Shown one piece after another: positions 57,291 through 64,000 of a stretch of 64,000 nucleotides of DNA. The translations under genes were made by a program, and so were the position numbers. Origin of the DNA: Symsagittifera roscoffensis. Its lineage: Eukaryota > Xenacoelomorpha > Acoela > Convolutidae. The stretch covers positions 12,135,716 to 12,199,715 of the forward strand of contig NC_087067.1 in NCBI RefSeq assembly GCF_963678635.1. The letters are read 5' to 3'. The stretch's first letter is position 1, and each line of letters opens with the position of its first letter. The notes beneath the pieces were generated by a model that saw only the letters and a program-made list of their open reading frames with translations, searched no databases and was not told the origin of the DNA.

Positions 57291-59738
57291 AGGCGTCTGA
57301 CCGGGTGGTTTAGCGAACTGCCTGTACATCTTATGATGCTTGTTATTGGGCTTGTTCTCTGCCTGAAACTTGCCCCTTCGAGCAGGTGGCGTCAATTCCC
57401 GGGCTCTCTGTCTGACGTCCGTAAGGGATCGTGTGTTCAAAGGTCCAAAGGTATTGTCCTGAGGCAACCCGTTCAAGTCTGCATGTCGGAGCTTAGTCGT
57501 AGAGCTGAACTGCTCCTGCTCTGCTAGCAGCCAATCCACACCTGGTATCCGATACAATCGCGACACCGTGGGACTTTCTCCGCCAATCATTCTCATCGCG
57601 TCTTCCCGACACGTCAGGGTATTCATGTTCAGCTTCGTGGACATGTCCGTCTTATACTGTCCCCAATGACTAGGGTCTGATCGATTCCAAAGCAGCAGGC
57701 TGCCTGGTTCAACTCCCTCCGCAGGCACGGCGCTCGTAGATGATCCTGCTGCTGGAGCAGGGTTTGCCGTAGCGGGCGGATCGTTCCTCCTAGACACGGT
57801 CTGGGAGTTATTTCTGTTCTGAACCACTGATCTGCCGAGACGGCTTTCAAGCGGTTGTGTTCTGGGAGGAGGAGCAGTCCCTAGCCTCTCTCTCACGTTT
57901 GAGCTCGGAGCGGTGGGTGCGGCTACAGCCGTCTCCATTGCCAAGGGCCCTAGGCGGTTGACGAGGGATTCGGGCACGCTTGCCCTTATTCTACTTCCTC
58001 CGGTCGTTGAGCTGGTCCGAGCCAGAGAACTGGTCGCCCTCGACTCCTGCTCCATTTCTCTCAATTGCGTCTGAAATACATCATTCATCCAGTGTCTCCC
58101 TCGTTGGGTGTTGAAATAAATCCCATCTTTGGTAAGCGCAACATGATCAATCATGCGCAGCGTGTTTTCGAGATCCAGAAGTCGCAACTCGCCAGGGTTG
58201 TTTCTCACCAGATTACGGATCATTTCGTTCCACCGTGTCACGTTGCCGTTCATGAAATCTGCCACTGTGGTGCCCATCAGCGGGTTTTGTGGTATCGTGC
58301 ACAGCACCACAAACCTGGGCCTGTACTTCTCCTTCAGTTCATTCAGGAGGCATACCAGTAGAGGCTCCCACTTGCACTCGGGAGTCACTGGGGCTCTCGA
58401 GACGTCATTAGTTCCTAGCATTATCACCAGCGTATCCAGGTGATCCTCGCTTTGGAATTCCATCATCTTGATGACCTGAGCCACTGAAGCTCCTCCAAAG
58501 GACAAAGTGGTTGTCTGACCATAGACGGAGATCTCATTCAGATCCCTCACCAAACTGTCTCCTATGATCAGGTGGCGACTCCCTGGGGGAATTACCTGGT
58601 CGCTCGTAGCGGGGTTCCAGCTCATGTCATTCAGGCAGGCTCGAGGATGCTCCGCAGCTACTTGCGTGAACTGGTGCCGTGTCATCAGATTCTTCCTGAT
58701 ATCTACCACGCGGGACTTTTGATAGGTTCTGCTATGCGCAGTCCCCACGGGCACTATCGTGTGGGGTGCTCGCTCCGAGCTATTTGATGACTGATCACGA
58801 CGCTGGGAAGGAACGATCCTACCCAATGTCCGTCCAGTGGTTCGGTTGATCTCCTCCATTGTCGCCCTGGCCACTTGGTTGAACGATTCTTGGAACTGAG
58901 GGGCGAGGTAAGTGTCAGAAGGGTCTGGTATCGTGAACCTTTGACTAGAAGCAGACAGTCGTGTCTGCTGAGGAGCCTCGGGCTCTCTCGATACACACAG
59001 CTCCTGAGCTGTTGTCCCGGGGCGTGTGTCGTTGGATCCCTCCGAGGATCTCATGCTCGCCAGAACTTCCGGTGACACTTGGCTCACCTTCGCCATATAC
59101 AGCTCCTTCAGGTGCTTTATTTCATCCTCCTTATAAGCCACCTGTAGATCTTCGTATTTCTTCTTCCATTCGTCTCTTTCTCGAGCTATTGCCCTATACT
59201 CCTGGAGTTTGGCACATAGCTCGCTTTGATCTTTCTCCTTCTTCTCCGGCGTCTCGATCGTCTCCGACGTCTGGATCTCTATTTCACTCACCTTCACTTT
59301 CTTCGAAGGAGGAGCAGCTGTAGGAGAGTCGACCGAATGTGACGGGCCTGGCCCATCACGTGGTCTCTTCGCTCCGATGAGTGGCTGCGCCGGTTGGACT
59401 GGTAAGGGCATTTCACCTAGCCGGTGATCCCTCTGCTCACCTAGTCCTGGCTCACGAGCCAGGTCGTGGCCAGACATTTCTCCACGCCTCCATCTCATCA
59501 GTCGATTTCGGCCTCTCTCGGCGGTCCCGGACTCACCGAAGGCCAACATTAACACGACTTCCGTAGGGCGATTCCCTCGACCCTCTCGTCCTAATGCATT
59601 GAGGAGCGCGACCACAAACATCGCCAACCCCGGGTCTTCTCGTGTGAAATCACAATCGATCAGCCGCTGATAGATCTCGTCTAGAGTCGCTCCTAGACTC
59701 GCTGAGAGGAATTCCATGAGTTCGTTCGTGTCACCCAT
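57252..59738 (-). CDS. 828-aa post-pol protein with SGNH/GDSL-type domain
   Basis: Starts MGDTNELMEFLSASLG, with a helical N-terminal domain (~1-95). A Pro/Ser linker follows, then a coiled coil (~165-215, KEKDQSELCAKLQEYRAIA). An SGNH-fold domain lies at about 385-560, with block I IIGDSLVRDL (Ser at ~393), a Gly block SFGGASV and block III LGTNDVS (~441). The block V position reads KDGIYFN (~536), where Asp-x-x-His would be expected, so the catalytic His is replaced by Tyr. The C-terminal third is Arg/Ser/Pro-rich and likely nucleic-acid-binding. Such esterase-like domains occur in CR1-type LINE ORF1 proteins and, from memory, as ORF3 in bdelloid rotifer LTR elements. Intact frame. Confidence 0.75.
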   Translation of the reverse strand: MGDTNELMEFLSASLGATLDEIYQRLIDCDFTREDPGLAMFVVALLNALGREGRGNRPTEVVLMLAFGESGTAERGRNRLMRWRRGEMSGHDLAREPGLGEQRDHRLGEMPLPVQPAQPLIGAKRPRDGPGPSHSVDSPTAAPPSKKVKVSEIEIQTSETIETPEKKEKDQSELCAKLQEYRAIARERDEWKKKYEDLQVAYKEDEIKHLKELYMAKVSQVSPEVLASMRSSEGSNDTRPGTTAQELCVSREPEAPQQTRLSASSQRFTIPDPSDTYLAPQFQESFNQVARATMEEINRTTGRTLGRIVPSQRRDQSSNSSERAPHTIVPVGTAHSRTYQKSRVVDIRKNLMTRHQFTQVAAEHPRACLNDMSWNPATSDQVIPPGSRHLIIGDSLVRDLNEISVYGQTTTLSFGGASVAQVIKMMEFQSEDHLDTLVIMLGTNDVSRAPVTPECKWEPLLVCLLNELKEKYRPRFVVLCTIPQNPLMGTTVADFMNGNVTRWNEMIRNLVRNNPGELRLLDLENTLRMIDHVALTKDGIYFNTQRGRHWMNDVFQTQLREMEQESRATSSLARTSSTTGGSRIRASVPESLVNRLGPLAMETAVAAPTAPSSNVRERLGTAPPPRTQPLESRLGRSVVQNRNNSQTVSRRNDPPATANPAPAAGSSTSAVPAEGVEPGSLLLWNRSDPSHWGQYKTDMSTKLNMNTLTCREDAMRMIGGESPTVSRLYRIPGVDWLLAEQEQFSSTTKLRHADLNGLPQDNTFGPLNTRSLTDVRQRARELTPPARRGKFQAENKPNNKHHKMYRQFAKPPGQTPASIQGTTPERLR

Positions 59739-60212
59739 TTCTTATCGTCTTGATTCTTGTTGTCGTGTCGTGTAATTTCTTTCTGTCTCGTCTGATTCAG
59801 TGTTCAGTAAACAATTTCCGATCAATCAAGATCTAAAAAACAAGTCGCGACTTAGAACCATCATTTTTGGATACAACATCATTCAACTCTTTAAAATTCT
59901 CCATTGAAATTCTCTTCTCAATTCTGATTTAAAATTTTAGCACCAAGGTGTATCGTCCACCTTTACCTTTGTCAGGGTAGCACGAATGTGCGCTGTCACC
60001 TTGATGACCTGGAGTACCCCAGGTCTTTTATGACACAAACATAAAACATATCACAACAATAACGTAACACATAAACACATAAACATCACACACCTACTAT
60101 TACATAAAAACATAATCCCTAATACTCTACCTAAAACCTAACCTAACCTAAAACTTGACTCTAATTCTTATCGAATAACTTAATAAAAACCACTTATCGC
60201 CGAGCGCAATTC
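59739..60212 (-). promoter_or_regulatory. Non-coding gap with promoter-like and intron-like signals
   Basis: Between the macro and SGNH ORFs. On the element strand CATAAAAG (60025-60032) precedes, by ~30 bases, a candidate start region near 60000. A donor-like AAAG/GTAAAG (intron base 59966) and an acceptor-like TTGTTTTTTAG (intron base 59833) would bound a 134-base intron in the leader of the SGNH message. A TTAGGT-type run lies at about 60128-60155. No PBS, TG...CA repeat or polypurine tract found, so it is not an evident LTR boundary. Confidence 0.4.
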
Positions 60213-60274
60213 TTAGCATATGCTCAGATAGTATTTTTTATGTAAGTAAACTTCTATGTCAGTCTCTGAAAATA

Positions 60275-60778
60275 TCACATGTACAAGTGCGTACAACTCT
60301 CTCGGATGTAGCTTTCCCCTATTAGGATCGTATATTGGCAACGAGAGAGAGAGGTCACTCCTCTCTCAACCAAAAAATCCCTAAGTCGAGTCATGGCCAA
60401 TACCAAGCTCTTTGGATCTACGTGTTGCCTATCAGTGGCCTTGGTAACCAGGAAACACAAATATTTCCCTGGTATCTGTGATGCAACAGGGGGCAGCGCT
60501 ATCATCCCTCCCACACCAGGCCTCTGTTTCCGCAAAAACTCGATATTTTTATACTCTCTTTTGAAGTCAGCCGCTAGTGCTGTTTTGAAGCTTACGTCCG
60601 CGGTTATCGCTATGGCGCACGTGCGTTCCGTGAGTATGAAATCGCTGTCCGTTATGACGATATTGTTCGAATAATGGTTCGGTAGATCAAAATACGATTC
60701 AAAGATTCGTCCAAAAGGTGGTTTTTTAGCATTCTCGCCCTCTGTCTCTAGTTCTACGGTTTCTCTTGCCGATTTCAT
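60275..60778 (-). pseudogene. Macro-domain protein (TARG1/OARD1-like), C-terminus shifted
   Basis: Macro domains bind ADP-ribose; TARG1-like members remove it from acidic residues. The 167-codon frame starts at an ATG overlapping the integrase stop (ATGA). Expected order: CAIAITADVSFKTALAADF (start of the fold with the Asp that contacts adenine and the loop before the ADP-ribose site), REYKNIEFLRKQRPGVG, KYLCFLVTK, then the helix SLVLAMTRLRDFLVERGV. The last ~30 residues do not fit the fold. The expected strand and helix continue instead in the next frame over about 60335-60213, consistent with a one-base slip in the CTCTCTCTC run near 60335-60345. It follows pol directly, so it was likely translated by termination-reinitiation. 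Confidence 0.7.
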
Positions 60779-62490
60779 TTTTTTATTATCAGATTTTCGG
60801 TGTGGGTGAGTCCTATCCCCACTCCCCGGACAAAAATATCCATCGACGTCCCCGTCGATCGCCCAAAGTCTAGAAGATCAAGGTTGGATTGTGGAACACG
60901 TAGAGGACCATCTGGGGCGACCCAGTTGGACTCGGTATTGTCATGACTGATGTATTTGACGCCGTCTCTATCGACGTCCTGAATCGTCAGGATCGTCTCT
61001 TTTGGATCTGTCGGCAGATCATGGAGCCATTCGAGCACGCGCAAGTTTGTTAGTTCTTGCTCATGAGTCTGTTCCGCTTCTGGTTCGAATTCCACTTCCG
61101 GTTCTGATCGATCGTCGATCCAATCTTGATCCATATCGTTCACAAGGTCGATTTCTTCTAGCATCGCCACTTCGTCCAGTCCCACCAGCGAGTCTATGAC
61201 ATCACTTACTACTATCCTGTCTACAACGAAATCCTCGCCGTACGGATTGTATTTCTTCTGGTTTTTTCCTCTCTTGCTTTGGCATGTTTCCATAGTGAGA
61301 GGAGAGTCAGGCTGCATTCCTTTGTCAATTTCGGTTTGTTCCGGGCAGTCCCAGTCTTCTTCGGCATAAGGTAGAGTTTCATCGTCCACCTCTACTCGCT
61401 CGGTCAACTCGAGATCCAGTGGTAGATCGCAATCGTCCACCACCTCATTCCCGTCGTTCTTGTCGCGAGTACCCCTTTCATTCACTTCACAAGCAGGATC
61501 CACTATCAAATAGTCTCCCTCTTGCATGTCCGCTGGGATGCACCAATCCTCTGACGAGGCATTGTGTGGTTTGATGTTTTCATATTGAGCTGCTCTTCCA
61601 GTGCTCAATCGATAAAAACGAACTCCTTGGTGCACTTCTGTTATCTGAAATGGACCACGCCATTTCTTTAATTTTTTCTTGGTTCCTTTTGGTGGAACCA
61701 CTTCCTGGAACACCCAGACGTAGTCGCCAACTGAGTAGGCTTTCGCATCAGCTGTCCTTTTATCAAACCTCCTTTTTTGTCTAATTTGTGCCTGTTGCGT
61801 ATTCCTCCTGCATAAGTCATTGAGGTCCTGCTGTCTTCTAATATTATCCCGCAGGTACGTTTGCGGTGCTGTCCTCTTCCCCTCATATTCAGGGTAGAAA
61901 AACGTCAACGGGAGCGCTTTTTCATGACCCGTTAACATCATGTGCGGACTTATTCCCGTGGTGGAATGCTCCGTGCTGTTGTAAGCACCCATCACTTGCG
62001 GCAAGTGCTTGTCCCAGTCATCCATGTAACGCGAGCAGTAGACTCTCAGCATGGATACCAGTGTGCGGTTTTGCCTCTCGACTAGGCCATTCGTTTGCGG
62101 GTGATAAGTGGTCGAGTGGGCCTGCGCTACCTGCGACCTTTTCATCAACTCCTTCGTGAGATCACCCACGAATGCTTTGCCATTGTCCGATTGGAACGTG
62201 ATGGGGAAGCCATGCCTCGCTATCCACACATTTATCAAATGATCACATGTTTCTTCCGCCGATGCTGTCATGCAGGATGCTGCTTCCGCATACTTCGTAA
62301 AATGGTCGATCATTACCAGCACCTGATTATAGCCCGTTGCTGTCATGCAGATTTTCTGATGATCAATTTGCACCACTTCGTTGAAACCTGACGACTCTAT
62401 TGACTGTAGGGGGAACCTTAGCTTCCTGGGATCCTTCGCCTGCTGACATGACAGGCATGCTGCGATCCACTTCTCACAAGCCTTCTTCAA
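60775..62490 (-). CDS. pol (IN): Integrase region of the Ty3-like pol, 571 codons
   Basis: Starts with the CC half of the HHCC finger (CEKWIAACLSCQQ). The catalytic core has Asp43 (VVQIDHQ), Asp102 (FQSDNGKAF) and Glu138 (TNGLVERQNR). That gives D-x35-E spacing and an apparently intact active site. Then GPF..TEV-type C-terminal beta domain (KKWRGPFQITEVHQGVRFY, ~290). A long acidic tail (~340-520) ends near SMDIFVRGVGIG. An in-frame TAA at about 62505 separates it from the HH half of the finger upstream. Cuts host DNA and joins element ends. The tail overlaps the macro ORF by the ATGA junction and contains the GGGA-loop hairpin at 60842-60859. Confidence 0.9.
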   Translation of the reverse strand: MKKACEKWIAACLSCQQAKDPRKLRFPLQSIESSGFNEVVQIDHQKICMTATGYNQVLVMIDHFTKYAEAASCMTASAEETCDHLINVWIARHGFPITFQSDNGKAFVGDLTKELMKRSQVAQAHSTTYHPQTNGLVERQNRTLVSMLRVYCSRYMDDWDKHLPQVMGAYNSTEHSTTGISPHMMLTGHEKALPLTFFYPEYEGKRTAPQTYLRDNIRRQQDLNDLCRRNTQQAQIRQKRRFDKRTADAKAYSVGDYVWVFQEVVPPKGTKKKLKKWRGPFQITEVHQGVRFYRLSTGRAAQYENIKPHNASSEDWCIPADMQEGDYLIVDPACEVNERGTRDKNDGNEVVDDCDLPLDLELTERVEVDDETLPYAEEDWDCPEQTEIDKGMQPDSPLTMETCQSKRGKNQKKYNPYGEDFVVDRIVVSDVIDSLVGLDEVAMLEEIDLVNDMDQDWIDDRSEPEVEFEPEAEQTHEQELTNLRVLEWLHDLPTDPKETILTIQDVDRDGVKYISHDNTESNWVAPDGPLRVPQSNLDLLDFGRSTGTSMDIFVRGVGIGLTHTENLIIKK

Positions 62491-62505
62491 TCCCGGCCAT
62501 TCGAA

Positions 62506-62800
62506 TCGTTACTGTATCCTGTTATACACCTTGTCCACGCCTTGATGGCCCATCTGATCATGTGAGCGAAAGAGCAATTCGGTCTGGTACAACTGTGGTA
62601 ACACTATTGAATTGTATTTATAGAGGACCTTGTCCTCCTCTTTTCGTTTGCAGGCTACGATTCCGTCCTTGTTCAGGTACAACAAGTCGTTTCGCTTCAG
62701 GTAGAATTGCTTCAGGATTTTGTAGCTGTCTTCTTCCAAGTCTCCCTTGTCAGGTGCTCCATTCTCGATCCATCTCTTCAGACTGCTCGTCATTCTATCA
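62506..62800 (-). pseudogene. pol: pol segment with HH half of the integrase finger
   Basis: Frame with LKRWIENGAPDKGDL, ...FYLKRNDLLYLN and FRSHDQMGHQGVDKVYNRIQ, then TAA. His residues of HxxxxH are present. The stop replaces a codon inside the finger, and the frame then continues into the integrase ORF. At its 5' side it overlaps the end of the linker frame in another register (about 62800-62815), so one shift and one stop separate three parts of an originally single pol. Confidence 0.75.
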
Positions 62801-64000
62801 TTTCGTTGAGCCCTTAGGAGATCCGACAGCCTTGTACCTGGCTTTCAAATACGTCTTTACCACGTTCAATTGCCCACTCATTATCTCCGGAGCATGAGCA
62901 TCGTCCATCAACTTGACACACCATATCTTTTTCAAAGGCGTCGCTTCCTGCACAGATGGTTCCAGATTGGTACGGACGACCGTACCATGTGGCAGCAATC
63001 TGGTTGGGCGTTTCGAAACTGCTATCAGCTCGAGCTCGTCTGCGGCATTATCTACCACAGTGCCCTCTTCATCTGAGGTGTATCTGTCCCTGTCTGGAGC
63101 CTGATGTGTTTCTCGGTCCAGCCCACGCTGCTTCCAGTCTACCAATAAGGAGTGGATTGCGATCTCTGACATATCGGAATTGGAAGTTGTTTCAGACGTG
63201 TTGTCCCAGGACTGGGGCCTCGAGTCAACACTTGAATCGAATGATTTCCCAACATCATATTCCAAGTTGTCTGAGATGTTTCTCGACTCCCCGGACAAAA
63301 CTCTGTCCATCTGTTGCTTCAAACCCGACTCCCCGGACAAAATTCTGCCCCTAGGTGGTCTCGTCAACCTCTCCCCGGACAAGTCGTCCTGCACGGGCTC
63401 AAAGGTGTCTGAATCCTCAGACGAGTCGTCTTTGACTGGCTCGAAGGTATCAGACTCCCCGGACATTGTCTCGTCCACGGACGAACAATCTGGGCTCGGC
63501 TTGTATTCTTCTTTTGCATCCGTGAAATGCACTCTCCTCGTGAAGCTAGATTTCGACCTGATCCTGACTTCCTCAGTAGTTTGGTTCTGATTCAGTGTTC
63601 CATATTCAGTGAACGAAGTTCTCAACAAGACCTCCTTCGGCATCGAGCTCACCAGCTGGTTGACAATCGACCTGCAATCCCGTTCAACGCCTCGGCTGCG
63701 AATGGACACTGGCCTCTTCTCTGTTCTCTCGGTGACAGTCAACTGCTGCATGGTCTCCATCCATTCACGATCATGCCTATCCACTTCCCTGTCCAACAAG
63801 TCACGGAGCTTTCCCATGACGTCCGGCGCCACGTTCACCGTCCTGTTCAATAGAGCCATCCTGTTTATGCCCAGCCTGGTAAGTTCTTGCTGTACCAAGT
63901 TGGATCGGACTAGCAGATCCAATGGAACGGGCTCGCCTCTGGCTAAAAGCTTTATCTCTGCGGCCGTCTCCACTGGAAGTTCAGGGTGTCCGGGTATAGG
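62798..64000 (-). CDS. pol linker with 14-residue tandem repeats (partial, runs off window)
   Basis: The frame is open from the window edge (…GHPELPVETAAEIKLL) to TGA at 62798. Mostly charged and disordered. Residues ~169-239 (counted from 63973) are five 14-residue repeats with core SGES or SSED (MSGESDTFEPVKDD, SSEDSDTFEPVQDD, LSGERLTRPPRGRI, LSGESGLKQQMDRV, LSGESRNISDNLEY). RNase H should lie upstream outside the window. I do not see RT or RNase H motifs here. Long linkers between RNase H and integrase are uncommon. Confidence 0.6.
   Translation of the reverse strand, partial: PIPGHPELPVETAAEIKLLARGEPVPLDLLVRSNLVQQELTRLGINRMALLNRTVNVAPDVMGKLRDLLDREVDRHDREWMETMQQLTVTERTEKRPVSIRSRGVERDCRSIVNQLVSSMPKEVLLRTSFTEYGTLNQNQTTEEVRIRSKSSFTRRVHFTDAKEEYKPSPDCSSVDETMSGESDTFEPVKDDSSEDSDTFEPVQDDLSGERLTRPPRGRILSGESGLKQQMDRVLSGESRNISDNLEYDVGKSFDSSVDSRPQSWDNTSETTSNSDMSEIAIHSLLVDWKQRGLDRETHQAPDRDRYTSDEEGTVVDNAADELELIAVSKRPTRLLPHGTVVRTNLEPSVQEATPLKKIWCVKLMDDAHAPEIMSGQLNVVKTYLKARYKAVGSPKGSTK

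Larger units (their letters stand above)
49211..64000 (-). mobile_element. Large Ty3-like LTR element with macro, SGNH and giant post-pol ORFs (runs off window)
   Basis: On the minus strand, from the window end: pol linker, HHCC finger, integrase, macro-domain ORF, ~470 bp non-coding, SGNH ORF, giant ORF, polypurine tract, 1.6-kb LTR. Codon use is much GC-richer than in the AT-rich element. I found no LTR end, PBS or polypurine tract between integrase and the giant ORF, so one element is the simplest reading. A nested insertion at the 470-bp gap remains possible. RT, RNase H, gag and the 5' LTR must lie beyond 64000. Lesions are few: single stops and shifts listed under each part. Confidence 0.75.

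Noticed and set aside
53788-59323. Many plus-strand Ser/Pro-rich frames across 53.8-59.3 kb
   Set aside because: Shadows of the GC-rich minus-strand ORFs; none has a motif.
60128-60155. Telomere-like TTAGGT repeats
   Set aside because: Only three short, irregular units (TTAGGT rather than a fixed TTAGG or TTAGGC); not enough for a telomere-derived tract.
63587-63601. CTGATTCAGTGTTC shared by 63587 and 59789 as a splice-linked signal
   Set aside because: A 14-base match without a consistent splice-site position in both places; likely chance.

Overview
The window is animal DNA made almost entirely of retroelements, in several layers of age. It has no operons, ribosome-binding sites or dense gene packing. 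The one clear host gene is an intact 89-aa dynein light chain LC8, which is a eukaryotic protein. The AT-rich background, CR1/Jockey-like LINE debris, Ty3-like LTR elements and a 225-bp satellite suggest an invertebrate. I cannot name the phylum from the sequence alone.

Layout. (1) 1-4770: head-to-tail, decayed ~3.2-kb LINE-derived units with poly-C tracts. (2) 4834-5485: LC8 on the minus strand, with a TATA/Inr-like core and an upstream cluster of CGTAGCA elements. (3) 6714-32851: one AT-rich Ty3-like LTR element of 26.1 kb on the minus strand. It has 410-bp TG...CA LTRs, a CTAA target-site duplication and a PBS. Its order is leader, ORF A, ORF B, gag-PR-RT-RH (copy 1), partial ORF B-gag-PR-RT-RH (copy 2), PR-RT-RH-IN (copy 3), ORF C, a broken envelope gene with chuvirid-like features, ORF D and ORF E. 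Shared mutations show that copies 1 and 3 come from one parent and copy 2 from another. (4) 34180-35040: the decayed 5' end (LTR end, PBS, gag) of another Ty3-like element. (5) 35868-37929: nine 225-bp satellite monomers. (6) 37930-43094: two more LINE-derived units. (7) 43095-48711: a 5'-truncated plus-strand copy of a second, GC-richer LTR element, whose LTR carries a LINE insertion. (8) 49211-64000: a longer minus-strand copy of the same family, running off the window, tail to tail with the first.

The most unusual object is that second family. After a normal Ty3-type integrase it carries a macro-domain ORF whose start overlaps the pol stop, then about 470 bp with promoter-like and intron-like signals. 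Next come an 828-aa ORF with an SGNH/GDSL-type domain and an approximately 2,000-aa unrecognised coding region (now broken) that begins with a second GSND-bearing domain. Then follow a polypurine tract and a 1.6-kb LTR. Thus about 10 kb of coding sequence lies between integrase and the 3' LTR, far more than a usual env or ORF3. Comparison of the two copies shows mainly synonymous differences (13 of 15 in one 36-codon block), so this large ORF was under protein-level selection. The family also has a 14-residue tandem repeat in the pol linker and a small GGGA-loop hairpin found both in the LTR and at the 3' end of pol.

All homology calls are from pattern recognition only. Frames described as continuing across breaks are described, not reconstructed.
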